From contig OY723294.1 in assembly GCA_963210315.1 (NCBI GenBank), positions 248,001 to 312,000 of the forward strand: DNA of 64,000 nucleotides. Reading direction: 5' to 3'. A program made the position numbers and the translations under genes. A model generated the notes under the pieces. It was not told the origin of the DNA. It searched no databases and saw only the letters and a program-made list of their open reading frames with translations. How positions within the stretch are numbered: position 1 is the first letter of the stretch; each line of letters starts with the position of its first letter. Source of the DNA: Rhynchopus euleeides. Taxonomy: Eukaryota; Euglenozoa; Diplonemea; Diplonemida; Diplonemidae. Shown one piece after another: positions 45,460 to 54,570 of the stretch.

Positions 45460-45560
45460 ACACCGACCGGCCGGTTGACCGGTCAGGAAGTAACCCGTTG
45501 ACCGGCCATCTGACCGTTCACCGGCAGACCGGTGGCCGCGCCGGTTGACCGGCCCTCTGC
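45460..45560. repeat. CCGGTTGACCGG cluster
   Basis: Several overlapping copies of the near-palindrome CCGGTTGACCGG and related GACCGGTC or GACCGGCC pieces within about 100 bp. Confidence 0.8.
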
Positions 45561-45584
45561 CCGCAAACCCGCACACAACGCGCT

Positions 45585-46280
45585 GTTTTCCACACCTCTA
45601 CGAGGTTGCCCCGATATTTTCCACACCTCTGCGAGGTTGCCCCGATATTTTCCACACCTCTACGAGGTTGCCCCGACATTTTCCACACCTCTACGAGGTT
45701 GCCCCGATATTTTCCACACCTCTACGAGGTTGCCCCGATATTTTCCACACCTCTACGAGGTTGCCCCGACATTTTCCACACCTCTACGAGGTTGCCCCGA
45801 TATTTTCCACACATCTACGAGGTTGCCCCGACATTTTCCACACCTCTACGAGGTTGCCCCGACATTTTCCACACCTCTACGAGGTTGCCCCGATATTTTC
45901 CACACCTCTGCGAGGTTGCCCCGATATTTTCCACACCTCTACGAGGTTGCCCCGACATTTTCCACACCTCTACGAGGTTGCCCCGATATTTTCCACACCT
46001 CTACGAGGTTGCCCCGATATTTTCCACACCTCTACGAGGTTGCCCCGACATTTTCCACACCTCTACGAGGTTGCCCCGATATTTTCCACACCTCTACGAG
46101 GTTGCCCCGATATTTTCCACACCTCTACGAGGTTGCCCCGACATTTTCCACACCTCTACGAGGTTGCCCCGATATTTTCCACACCTCTACGAGGTTGCCC
46201 CGATATTTTCCACACCTCTACGAGGTTGCCCCAATATTTTCCACACCTCTACGAGGTTGCCCCGATATTTTCCACACCTC
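45585..46280. repeat. 31-bp satellite, forward array, about 22 copies
   Basis: The unit is TTTTCCACACCTCTACGAGG then TTGCCCCGATA. The only common variants are GATATT/GACATT and CTACG/CTGCG. Each unit holds a CCTC-TAC-GAGG mini-hairpin. All three plus frames are open because the unit lacks stops, giving an artefactual frame at 45532-46335. Confidence 0.97.
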
Positions 46281-46563
46281 GCAGCAGTTGTCGGGGTGGT
46301 CAGTGAGAGTGGGGGAGTGCGAATTATTCCCATAGCAATCAATACCTTCGTCGGCGCCCCGTAGCGAATACGCCTTGAGGGCACCGATCGTGATCGACAG
46401 CACTGTCGTTCACATGCTTGTCGGGTGGGAAATATGTCCCTTCTCAGCTCTCTCTGTGCATTCACGATCAGTCCTGCGGGATTCACATCGACCACGCTCG
46501 GTTTTCTGCCATTACGGGGCTTGATCAGAACACGAGAAAACCAACGACTCCCTGAGTGACTGT

Positions 46564-46855
46564 ATATCGGGGCAACCTCGCAGAGATGTGGAAAATATCG
46601 GGGCAACCTCGTAGAGGTGTGGAAAATATCGGGGCAACCTCGCAGAGGTGTGGAAAATATCGGGGCAACCTCGTAGAGGTGTGGAAAATGTCGGGGCAAC
46701 CTCGTAGAGGTGTGGAAAATATCGGGGCAACCTCGCAGAGGTGTGGAAAATATCGGGGCAACCTCGCAGAGGTGTGGAAAATATCGGGGCAACCTCATAG
46801 AGGTGTGGAAAATATCGGGGCAACTTCGTAGAGATGTGGACAATATCGGGGCACC
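46564..46855. repeat. 31-bp satellite, reverse array 1, about 9 copies
   Basis: The complement of the 45585-46280 unit (CGGGGCAACCTCGTAGAGGT...), so it could pair with the forward array. Confidence 0.95.
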
Positions 46856-47033
46856 GATCGTGATCGACAGCACTGTCGTTCACATGCTTGTCGGGTGGGA
46901 AATATGTCCCTTCTCAGCTCTCTCTGTGCATTCACGATCAGTCCTGCGGGATTCACATCGACCACGCTCGGTTTTCTGCCATTACGGGGCTTGATCAGAA
47001 CACGAGAAAACCAACGACTCCCTGAGTGACTGT

Positions 47034-47355
47034 ATATCGGGGCAACCTCGCAGAGATGTGGAAAATATCGGGGCAACCTCGTAGAGGTGTGGAAAATATC
47101 GGGGCAACCTCGCAGAGGTGTGGAAAATATCGGGGCAACCTCGCAGAGGTGTGGAAAATATCGGGGCAACCTCGTAGAGGTGTGGAAAATGTCGGGGCAA
47201 CCTCGTAGAGGTGTGGAAAATATCGGGGCAACCTCGCAGAGGTGTGGAAAATATCGGGGCAACCTCGCAGAGGTGTGGAAAATATCGGGGCAACCTCATA
47301 GAGGTGTGGAAAATATCGGGGCAACTTCGTAGAGATGTGGACAATATCGGGGCAC
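47034..47355. repeat. 31-bp satellite, reverse array 2, about 10 copies
   Basis: Almost a copy of reverse array 1 with one extra unit. Duplicated together with the 188-bp segment. Confidence 0.95.
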
Positions 47356-47530
47356 CGATCGTGATCGACAGCACTGTCGTTCACATGCTTGTCGGGTGGG
47401 AAATATGTCCCTTCTCAGCTCTCTCTGTGCATTCACGATCAGTCCTGCGGGATTCACATCGACCACGCTCGGTTTTCTGCCATTACAGGGCTTGGTCAGC
47501 TCAGAACACGAGAAAACCAACGACTCCCTG

Positions 47531-47708
47531 AGTGACTGTAAGTGACGGTAAGTGACTGTAAGTGACGCTAAGTGACGGTAAGTGACCGGTAAGTGACACT
47601 AAGTGACGCTAAGTGACCTTAAGTGACGCTAAGTGACGCTCTGTGACTGTAAGTGACGTGCGGTGACTGTAAGTGAAGCTAAGTGACCGTAAGTGACAGT
47701 AAGTGACG
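47531..47708. repeat. 10-bp TAAGTGAC array, right
   Basis: About 18 units near 10 bp, in the same orientation as the left array although the surrounding ends are inverted. It has more variants (CTGTGAC, CGGTGAC) than the left array. Confidence 0.93.
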
Positions 47709-47875
47709 ACAAAAAAGCGGAAAAAATGGGACAGTCACCTGACCTCAGTTGGCCTAGGAACAGCAAAATTAATCAAAATTACTCCGAAAAATTAAAAAGT
47801 TAACTTTTCAAGCGGAAATTAATTTTCGGGAAGATGGCAATTAAAAATTACAAAAATTAATTTCCTGCCATCTAT

Positions 47876-48631
47876 GACGCTTGTAACTTGGAAAGTCAGA
47901 AGAAGATGGCGTTGGTGGTATTCTCGCAAAACAAAACATAGAAGCTGCCAGGCATTCTCGGCAGAGTTGCGTGCAAACTAGCAGTGCATATACACACCGC
48001 TGGCAAGGCCGGTGCCTCATCTACAGCACCTCTGGTGCCCATACTCCCATACTGAATAGCCCCCACCGCCCGCAGTTGCTGCAGTGCACCGTGGTGTGGC
48101 ATTCTGAAATACAGACACTGGTGTGTCGTTCGGTAGGAGTGTCGAACGCACCGAGGTCCTGTGAACACGGGCATGCTAACCTTCATCACTCACACGGCAT
48201 TCGAACGATCCGCCGACATCGATCAGGGGCAAATAGGCTTGGGATCTAATAGGGACTCTGCTCTAAACTTGGGAACTGGGGACAAAGTAAACACGAAAAA
48301 ACGAATGAGTTCCCCCCCCCACCCCATCCCACCCCACCCCAACCCACCCGACACGAACAGCACTGCAGCCCATCGCTGCCAATCGCGGAGCGATTACCTC
48401 AACCGATCTACAGACAAACCACCTGTGCGCCAACAATTTACTCCTCCAGGATCAGGGCGATCGCATCACTCTAGGCACTGAGTTCCTCTTCCGTGGCGTG
48501 AGCCATCGCAGCCAACCATTGCGCACCAGACAATCTCTTTCACACACGAAATTCGGAACGATCTGTCCCACTCCCCACCACCCCCTTTTTTTGCCTCAAC
48601 TGTATTTTACTTTCCCCACCACCACCCACCA
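47876..48631. other. Spacer
   Basis: Mixed-composition sequence with a CCCCACCCC tract near 48310-48350. No supported gene. Confidence 0.5.
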
Positions 48632-49522
48632 CTAATACCCGCCATGCTGCGCAAACGGCGACGCAAGATCTATACGATAACCCGTCTGCAGATTGCTCCC
48701 AGGCGACATGACTGTGGAATACCGCCTGCCTGAAGGCGATGCTCTGCCACGCGCTTCGCGTGGGAGCGAGGCTTTCTGAGAGCCACGTCTCCGTTGGCGG
48801 GGGGTACGTGGCCGGTGCTGGGCGGGCCCAGGCGACGGGGTGCCACTGCGCGACGCATACGCCTGGGCGTGCCCCAACACCGGGGGCTGCTGCTGGAGCT
48901 CCAGCAGCCGCCGCAGCTCCGCATTCTCCTCCTCGCGCACCTGGAACTCGCGCTTGATCTCCTCCAGCTTGCCCTGCGTCACAGACAGCATGGTGGCAAA
49001 CCTCTGCCGCATCTCCTCATGCGCCGCACGCTCATACTGCAGCGCGGTGCGCAGGTCCTCCGCAGTCATAGACCCCACAGGCACGTCGTAGAACCGCTGC
49101 GCATCGTACCCACCACCAGGCGACGGGACACCCCCGCTGTGATGCCGCTGCATCTGCTGCTGCTGCTGCTGTGCCTCGAACCTTTGTGCGGGTGGCATCT
49201 GCGCAGGCGGTGGGTGGCGAATGTGCTGCTGCTGCTGCCACTGCGGTGTGTCGTAGAACTCATGCGGGGCGTTGCGGCGCGGGGGGACGGGCGGCGGCGG
49301 GGTGACAGCCATGCCGCCACCCGGCAGCGGCGGGGCCTCCCCATACACAGGTGTGGTGGGCTCCTCGCGGGGGTGATGTGCCCCGACGGCCAGCCGTGCA
49401 CGCAGCTGGACGCTGCCCTCGCTGTCGCCCACCCCCTTGTCGTGGATGCCGTTGAAGTGGCTGGGAGGAGCACCCCCGTAGTAGCCACGCGCATACCCGG
49501 ACCCGGGCACAGGGGTCGGCAT
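48632..49522 (-). CDS. Pro/Gln-rich protein with a central coiled coil
   Basis: The protein has 296 residues, a single exon. Residues 1-150 are disordered and Gly/Pro/Gln-rich (TPPPPVPPRRNAPHEFYDTP; RFEAQQQQQQMQRHH). Residues about 155-215 form a coiled coil (MTAEDLRTALQYERAAHEEM; KLEEIKREFQVREEENAELR), and the tail is basic and Ser/Pro-rich (SPGPAQHRPRTPRQRRR). The motif FYDTP/FYDVP occurs twice. No family recognised; it could be a cytoskeletal or RNA-granule scaffold. The acceptor CTGCCGCAG is 2 nt before the ATG. Confidence 0.75.
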   Translation of the reverse strand: MPTPVPGSGYARGYYGGAPPSHFNGIHDKGVGDSEGSVQLRARLAVGAHHPREEPTTPVYGEAPPLPGGGMAVTPPPPVPPRRNAPHEFYDTPQWQQQQHIRHPPPAQMPPAQRFEAQQQQQQMQRHHSGGVPSPGGGYDAQRFYDVPVGSMTAEDLRTALQYERAAHEEMRQRFATMLSVTQGKLEEIKREFQVREEENAELRRLLELQQQPPVLGHAQAYASRSGTPSPGPAQHRPRTPRQRRRGSQKASLPREARGRASPSGRRYSTVMSPGSNLQTGYRIDLASPFAQHGGY

Positions 49523-52500
49523 GGCTGCGGCAGTGATGAGCAGGGTGGGGTGTGTGCGGGTGGCGGTGCGGCTCTGCCCGATTCTACACCTGCGTGGCGG
49601 GGATGCAAGGTATGCCCAGGATGTGTGCGGGATACTGTGCCCCCGGCAGGGTGGTCACTATGCGCACAGTGGCCTGGCGGTGCGCACACTCCGTTGCATG
49701 GGCAGGTGGCGAGTGGGGGGAAAGAGGGTGTTCTGCGCGTCTGTTCGGGTGGTGGTGGTGGTGGTGGTGAGTGAGTGAGTGAATGACTTTCGTTGTCGGG
49801 AAGGCATTCATAAGGCGAGACTCCACATCACGCCTGTGTCAGGTGTGCTACGGTCGATGTGTCGCCATGAGTTCTAATGTGGTACAGCAGACGAGCATCG
49901 CTCTGTATCGTTCAAATTGATGAGTGCAGCCGTCTGGAAAATGCACCAATATGTGGGTCGGGGAGGCATCGCGCAGCGGGGCTCTTGTTTTGACTCGCAC
50001 TGTTGCTATTTTATTGTGCAATTTTGCCGGTCGGCGGTTACACAGTTCCGTGTGAGGTGGGGTTCTTTGGAAGAGAAAGAACATCCTTGGGTCACCCTCC
50101 CCCCCAGCCCACCCCCCCTCTCACAAGAACCCACCACAGCCGTTTGTCTCGTTTTCATGTTGGGGGAAGGGCGGGGGCGTGAGTTTCCTCCGGGGGGGGT
50201 ATATACTTATTTTTCCCTTCCAGCTAAGTTACAACCGATTCGTCCCCACGTATTTTTTTTGTCGTCTCGCGGCGACCAACATCTGACAAGACAGAAAATC
50301 AAACCTTGGGCATTGCCTTGCTGTTGCAATCAAATTTTTTTTCGTACACAACATTGCCCGAAGGCCCAGCACTCCTTGTCGGGTGAGTCTTGCGTCTATT
50401 ATAGAATACCAACAGGATCATATTACAACAGACTCGGCGGAGACATTCTTGAAGTATGGTCTGCAGCAGAACACAGCCTCGTCAACAAATGGCTGTGTTC
50501 TCACACAGTTTCCTGACTTTGTTATCTTATTTTTTGGTGATTTGCCATAAACCCCCCCCCCCACACACACACCACCCACACGAGAGATTTGTGTGAGACA
50601 GGGAATCGAGGCTGTGCGTGGGGAGGTTCCCCCACCATCCGCCCTCCTATACATGCCTCCCCACTGGCCCCCGTCATCCCATCTCATTCGCTTTCCTCTC
50701 TGTACACAGTTCTCCATAAAAAACGGCCCCCGCTACACGATGTGTGTGTGTGCATGTGTGTTGCCCGTTCCCAACCACACCCCCATCTTCATCCGTGAAC
50801 GTTAAACCCTTTAGACTATGCCCCACTTCAAGGGGGGAAACTAAAGCAATGTGAGGATCCCAGGATTCGCATCGCGATAGTAACACTCTCCGGTTATCAC
50901 ATCTTTCCCACACACCCTCTCCGTGAGAATTTGTGGCCGAAGCTGATGAGAGTGGGGCCTTCACATTTGATCTGCACCTATACACACAGGCGGAGTAATC
51001 TGTGAAGGCACGACCCCATTATTTCAGTTCGGCCTGCTCTCACGCTGAGGCCACCCCCGAGCCGGACTGCCGTGGATATTTCAGCATTTTTTTTCTAGAG
51101 TTTTGGGTGTAAGGTTGCCGCGGTGCCGAAACAAAACCAAAAAAAATCTCACAGCCCCACCCTAATCCCCCACCTCTTGGAGGGAATGGGGGAGGAGAAG
51201 ACGAAAGAGAGAGAGAGAGAAAGATGCTGGGTACACATGCCCCCACCACCCCAGACCTGCCCTCGGCATGACAGGCATGCGACCCTGCCTTGCCTCGCCT
51301 GTACATCCGGCATCCAAAAGCGAGCACGAGTTGTCCAGCTGCAGTGAATCCTGCAGGGGGCAACAGAATGAACCGGTGGCAACGGAGGCAGGCAGGGCGG
51401 GGGAGGGGGTTTGGCAACGCCGCAGCTGGGCAATGTGGCTTGCGCACTGCGCACCACAGGTGCATGCACAGCGTGTGCAACACACTATCCAGGCGGGCTG
51501 TGGCACGCCTGCGTTGCGATCATGCTCTCTGTTCAGTGCCTGAGAGCGACATCACCTCCCGAATGAAGTGGATCCTCAGGGCTGGAGGGAAAATATTGGG
51601 CGGTGTTGTGTGCCAAACTGGGGGCGAACAAACCGCACATTTTTTGTTTTGTTTTGCCTGATAACGGCTGGGTGTGTCGAGAGCGCACAGTCATAGCAAC
51701 ATGGCAAGGTGTGTTGCGCGATTCATTGTTTGTGCGTGTCACACACCCTCCCCCATAAAACCCAGGCTGCAGATCTGCTTCACTGTGACAAGGTCATCTG
51801 TCGCAAAAGAAAATGTGAAGAAGATGCACAAAATGCAAAAAAATAAGAAAGCGGCGTTTGCCTGGCTGGAAAAAAAACACGTCACAGTCAGTGACAGATG
51901 CACAGAACATACACAGGAGCCCTCTTAGGTCCTACCGGAAGCGATTTTTTGGGGAGTTTTTCAACGACTGTTTTTTTTTGTTGTTTTCAGGAAGCAGGCC
52001 CAGCAAATCAAGTGAAATGGAATATTTGGGCAGATCTTCTTGGGAGGGAAGTGGGGGTGATGGGAGGGGGGGTGTATTGAGGAAAAGGAGTAGCAAGAAG
52101 AAGGCGATGCTGTCGAAGAGAAGCCGGTGGGTGAAGGGCGGGGGAAGGGGGTGGTGAGGGGGTGCAGGTGTCGGTGGGTGTGGAGAGAGTTGCCCCTCCC
52201 CCTCACCCCTGCACCTCTTAGGCCACCCACATACCCCCCCCCCTTCGATGGTGGTGCAGGGCAGGAAACGATAGGGCTGTTTGATTACTGAAAATCCGGG
52301 AAACAGTGCTAGCACTAATGATTCCCAAAGCACAAGTCGCCATCGTTTTTTTTGATTGCCTTTTGACACAACCTTTATTTTTTTTGCCAGGGAAAGCAAA
52401 CTCCCCTGGCATATTTTTTTTATGGCTGTGGCAACAAACAAACCAAAAAAAGAAACAATAGCCCGGGATTCCTGCCGATCACCCTCCTCCCCTCCCCCCG

Positions 52501-53139
52501 CACTCACTTCCTCCTCGGCTTTCTCTCAAGAGGTGGCATGAAAACACAAAAGAAAAACAGCACCTCAAATCCCCATGAGCACCGCATCCCACCCCACCCA
52601 CCACCCCCCCTGCCCGACTATTAGTAGTTTGCTGCTGGATCCCCCGCCCCGCATTCTCGCGTGTTGAAGGGGCACCGTTGGGAGGGGGGGGGGAATAAAC
52701 AGTTTTTTCTCAAAAGCCACTCCGACACACACATGCACACACAACACACAACACACACACAATCACACATACACATCCCTCCTCCCCCTCGCCACATTGC
52801 CCCGTATTCTGCTTCCGAAGAATAGGGGAGATAACTAAGGGTGGGGGATGGGAGGGGGTGGAGGAGGAGAAGGAGAAGGATGAGGGGGGCAAGGGGCAAG
52901 GGGGAAGGGGGTTGTGGGGCACAACGAATCAAACCCATGAAAAAGACCACCACCACCACCCCCTCCCCCCAACCCCGACGGGAGGGAGGAGGAGGGGGAG
53001 GGCGGGGGCGATTTCCTTTTCTCCCGGCAACCAAAGCCAATAGGAGGGTGTGGGGGGGAGGGAGGGGGTGGAGGGGGGGGGGGGGGCGTGTGTGTGAAGG
53101 GAAGAGGGGAGGGGGTGTGTGGGGGATGGGATTATGATT
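49523..53139. other. Spacer, 3.6 kb, downstream of Rh copy 1
   Basis: It holds (GGT)n near 49749-49768, several T8 tracts (50253, 50334, 51087, 51972, 52345, 52377, 52413) and long purine or pyrimidine runs near 52500-53120. No gene is seen. Confidence 0.55.
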
Positions 53140-54570
53140 CTACTCAAAGTCGGGCTTTGTCGCGTCGATCTCGAGGTCGTCATCCTTCTTTGCCTCGGCC
53201 AGCTCCTCCCAGTAGCGGGCGTCGTCAAAGAGGGGGAACTCGTCATCACCCGGGTTCGGGATGAAGCGCATCACGATACCAGCGATGATCCCACCGACAA
53301 TCGCAAGCCCGATGGTGGTGAAGAGGGTTGCCACCTGCATGCCGCTCTGGTAAGACGCGCTGCGCGCGCCGTTGGCACGCGCGGGGAAGATCTCGCCAAT
53401 GGCCTGACCGAAAACGGTGTCGCCAGTCCTGGATGCCGCGGTGATGGTGCTGGCAATCCCCCCGATCAGGCCGGGCAGGCCGTGAAGCCAGAAGGCGCCT
53501 GCCGTGTCGTGGAACCCGAGGCTCTCGAAGATGGGGTTGAGGATGACGAACCCGATGACGGACATCACGCCCGCGATCATGCCGATGAGGATGGTGGGCC
53601 ACAGCTCCGTCAGCATGGCGCTGCTCCCGCCCACAGCGACGCCGCCCGCCAGGGTGGCGGCCTGCACGTCGGCCATCGAGAACTTGCCACCGCGGAGCAG
53701 GGCGGAGAAGGCGAAGGCCATTGTGACGGAGGCGGAGATGCCGAAGATGGTCGAGATGACGATGCGCTCGCGGGCGTAGCCCACCGCCATGACGGCGTTG
53801 ATGCTGGGCCAGAAGGCGGCGAGGAAGAGGGTGCCGATCATGGCGAAGCTGTCGGTGGTGGAGGTGGAGCTGATCAGCGAGGCGCGGTTGTCACGGAGTG
53901 CCTCGGGGGTTGCTGCGAAGGCAACCGACGCGCGGCGCTGCACTTCGTCCTTGCTGGTGTCCTTGACCTCGTCAGCACCCATGAAGGCGCGCGATGCCAT
54001 CAGGCCGAACAGGGCACCGAAGAGGTGGATCACCATGGAGCCGCCCATGTCGACACCCCCGTATTCGTACATCATGATGGCGTTGTTCAGCTCGTAGAAG
54101 AAGATCTCGAAGATCCCCATCACCAGGAGCTGCACAGGGCCCGCCTTCCCGAGCACGGCGGCGAAGGAGATCAGCACCGTCAGGGCGCCGAAGTCACCAA
54201 TCACCAGGTCACGTGCGCTGATCTCCACCTTGTCGAAGAAGCTGACGTTGGGGACGCCGTCGAAGGCACGTGCCCAGAAGTGATACACCAGGATCGTCCA
54301 CTGCAGCATGAAGGCCACCAGCATGTAGTTGAAGGACACGGCGGACAGGCTGTACTTCCGCAGGAAGGTGATCAGGAACCCGGCACCCACCAGCAGCATC
54401 ACGTGCACCCCGAGGAAGTAGTGGTAGAGGCCATCGAACGTCTGCTCCGGGATGGTCGTGTTACGCTCGTCCGCGTTGGGGAAGATCACCAGGAAGGCGT
54501 AGAGCAGCAGCAGCACCAGCTGGAACCCTGCGAAAATACCCGCAGTCGCAGCACCACCACCGACGGCCAT
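53140..54570 (-). CDS. Rh-type ammonium/ammonia channel, copy 1
   Basis: The protein has 476 residues and about 11-12 hydrophobic spans. Rh proteins conduct NH3 (possibly also CO2) across membranes. Diagnostic sequence: YGGVDMGGSMVIHLFGALFGL with D174 and first pore His H182; FHDTAGAFWLHGLPGLIGGI with second pore His H363; and the C-terminal FPLFDDARYWEE, typical of Rh rather than Amt. The N-terminus GIFAGFQLVLLLLYAFLVIF is the first span. A hydrophilic loop at 197-240 is about 20 residues longer than in copy 2. The acceptor AACCAG lies 13 nt before the ATG. Single exon, strong C-ending codon bias. Confidence 0.95.
   Translation of the reverse strand: MAVGGGAATAGIFAGFQLVLLLLYAFLVIFPNADERNTTIPEQTFDGLYHYFLGVHVMLLVGAGFLITFLRKYSLSAVSFNYMLVAFMLQWTILVYHFWARAFDGVPNVSFFDKVEISARDLVIGDFGALTVLISFAAVLGKAGPVQLLVMGIFEIFFYELNNAIMMYEYGGVDMGGSMVIHLFGALFGLMASRAFMGADEVKDTSKDEVQRRASVAFAATPEALRDNRASLISSTSTTDSFAMIGTLFLAAFWPSINAVMAVGYARERIVISTIFGISASVTMAFAFSALLRGGKFSMADVQAATLAGGVAVGGSSAMLTELWPTILIGMIAGVMSVIGFVILNPIFESLGFHDTAGAFWLHGLPGLIGGIASTITAASRTGDTVFGQAIGEIFPARANGARSASYQSGMQVATLFTTIGLAIVGGIIAGIVMRFIPNPGDDEFPLFDDARYWEELAEAKKDDDLEIDATKPDFE

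Larger units (their letters stand above)
46378..47540. repeat. Three copies of a 188-bp segment separated by reverse 31-bp arrays
   Basis: A segment starting GGCACCGATCGTGATCGACA and ending in ACGACTCCCTGAGTGACTGT occurs at about 46378-46565, 46850-47037 and 47352-47540. Copies 1 and 2 are essentially identical; copy 3 has small changes (GGCTTGGTCAGCTCAGAAC). Confidence 0.93.
45168..47815. mobile_element. Nested TIR unit 2 enclosing the head-to-head satellites
   Basis: The degenerate ends share, in inverted orientation, AAAATTAACTTTTTAATT, then AATTTTTGATTA, then ACTAGGCCAAATGAGGTCAG (left 45175-45258; right about 47735-47812, with CTGACCTCAGTTGGCCTAGG). Inside are TAAGTGAC arrays at both ends and the 31-bp satellite in both orientations. 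Confidence 0.6.
38370..47875. mobile_element. 9.5-kb non-coding composite element bounded by TIRs
   Basis: The left end ATAGATGGCAG followed by AATTTTTGTAATTTTTAATT is matched in inverted orientation at the right end (about 47836-47875). The flanks TACGCTTC (38362-38369) and GACGCTTG (47876-47883) agree at 6 of 8 positions and could be a decayed 8-bp target-site duplication, the size made by Mutator- or hAT-like transposases. No transposase-like frame exists inside. The contents are two nested TIR units and three satellite families, listed separately. Length and satellite load suggest a non-autonomous element that gained arrays by nesting and slippage. Confidence 0.65.

Noticed and set aside
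45532..46335. Long plus-strand frame (267 codons) of PRYFPHLYEVAP-type repeats
   Set aside because: It is a translation of the 31-bp satellite, which lacks stops in all three frames. The reverse arrays give similar frames.
40868..47355. CRISPR array
   Set aside because: The 41- and 31-bp units are contiguous with no unique spacers, there are no cas genes, and the DNA is eukaryotic.
48161..48481. 106-codon plus-strand frame
   Set aside because: Composition follows the C-rich spacer; no domain and no acceptor.
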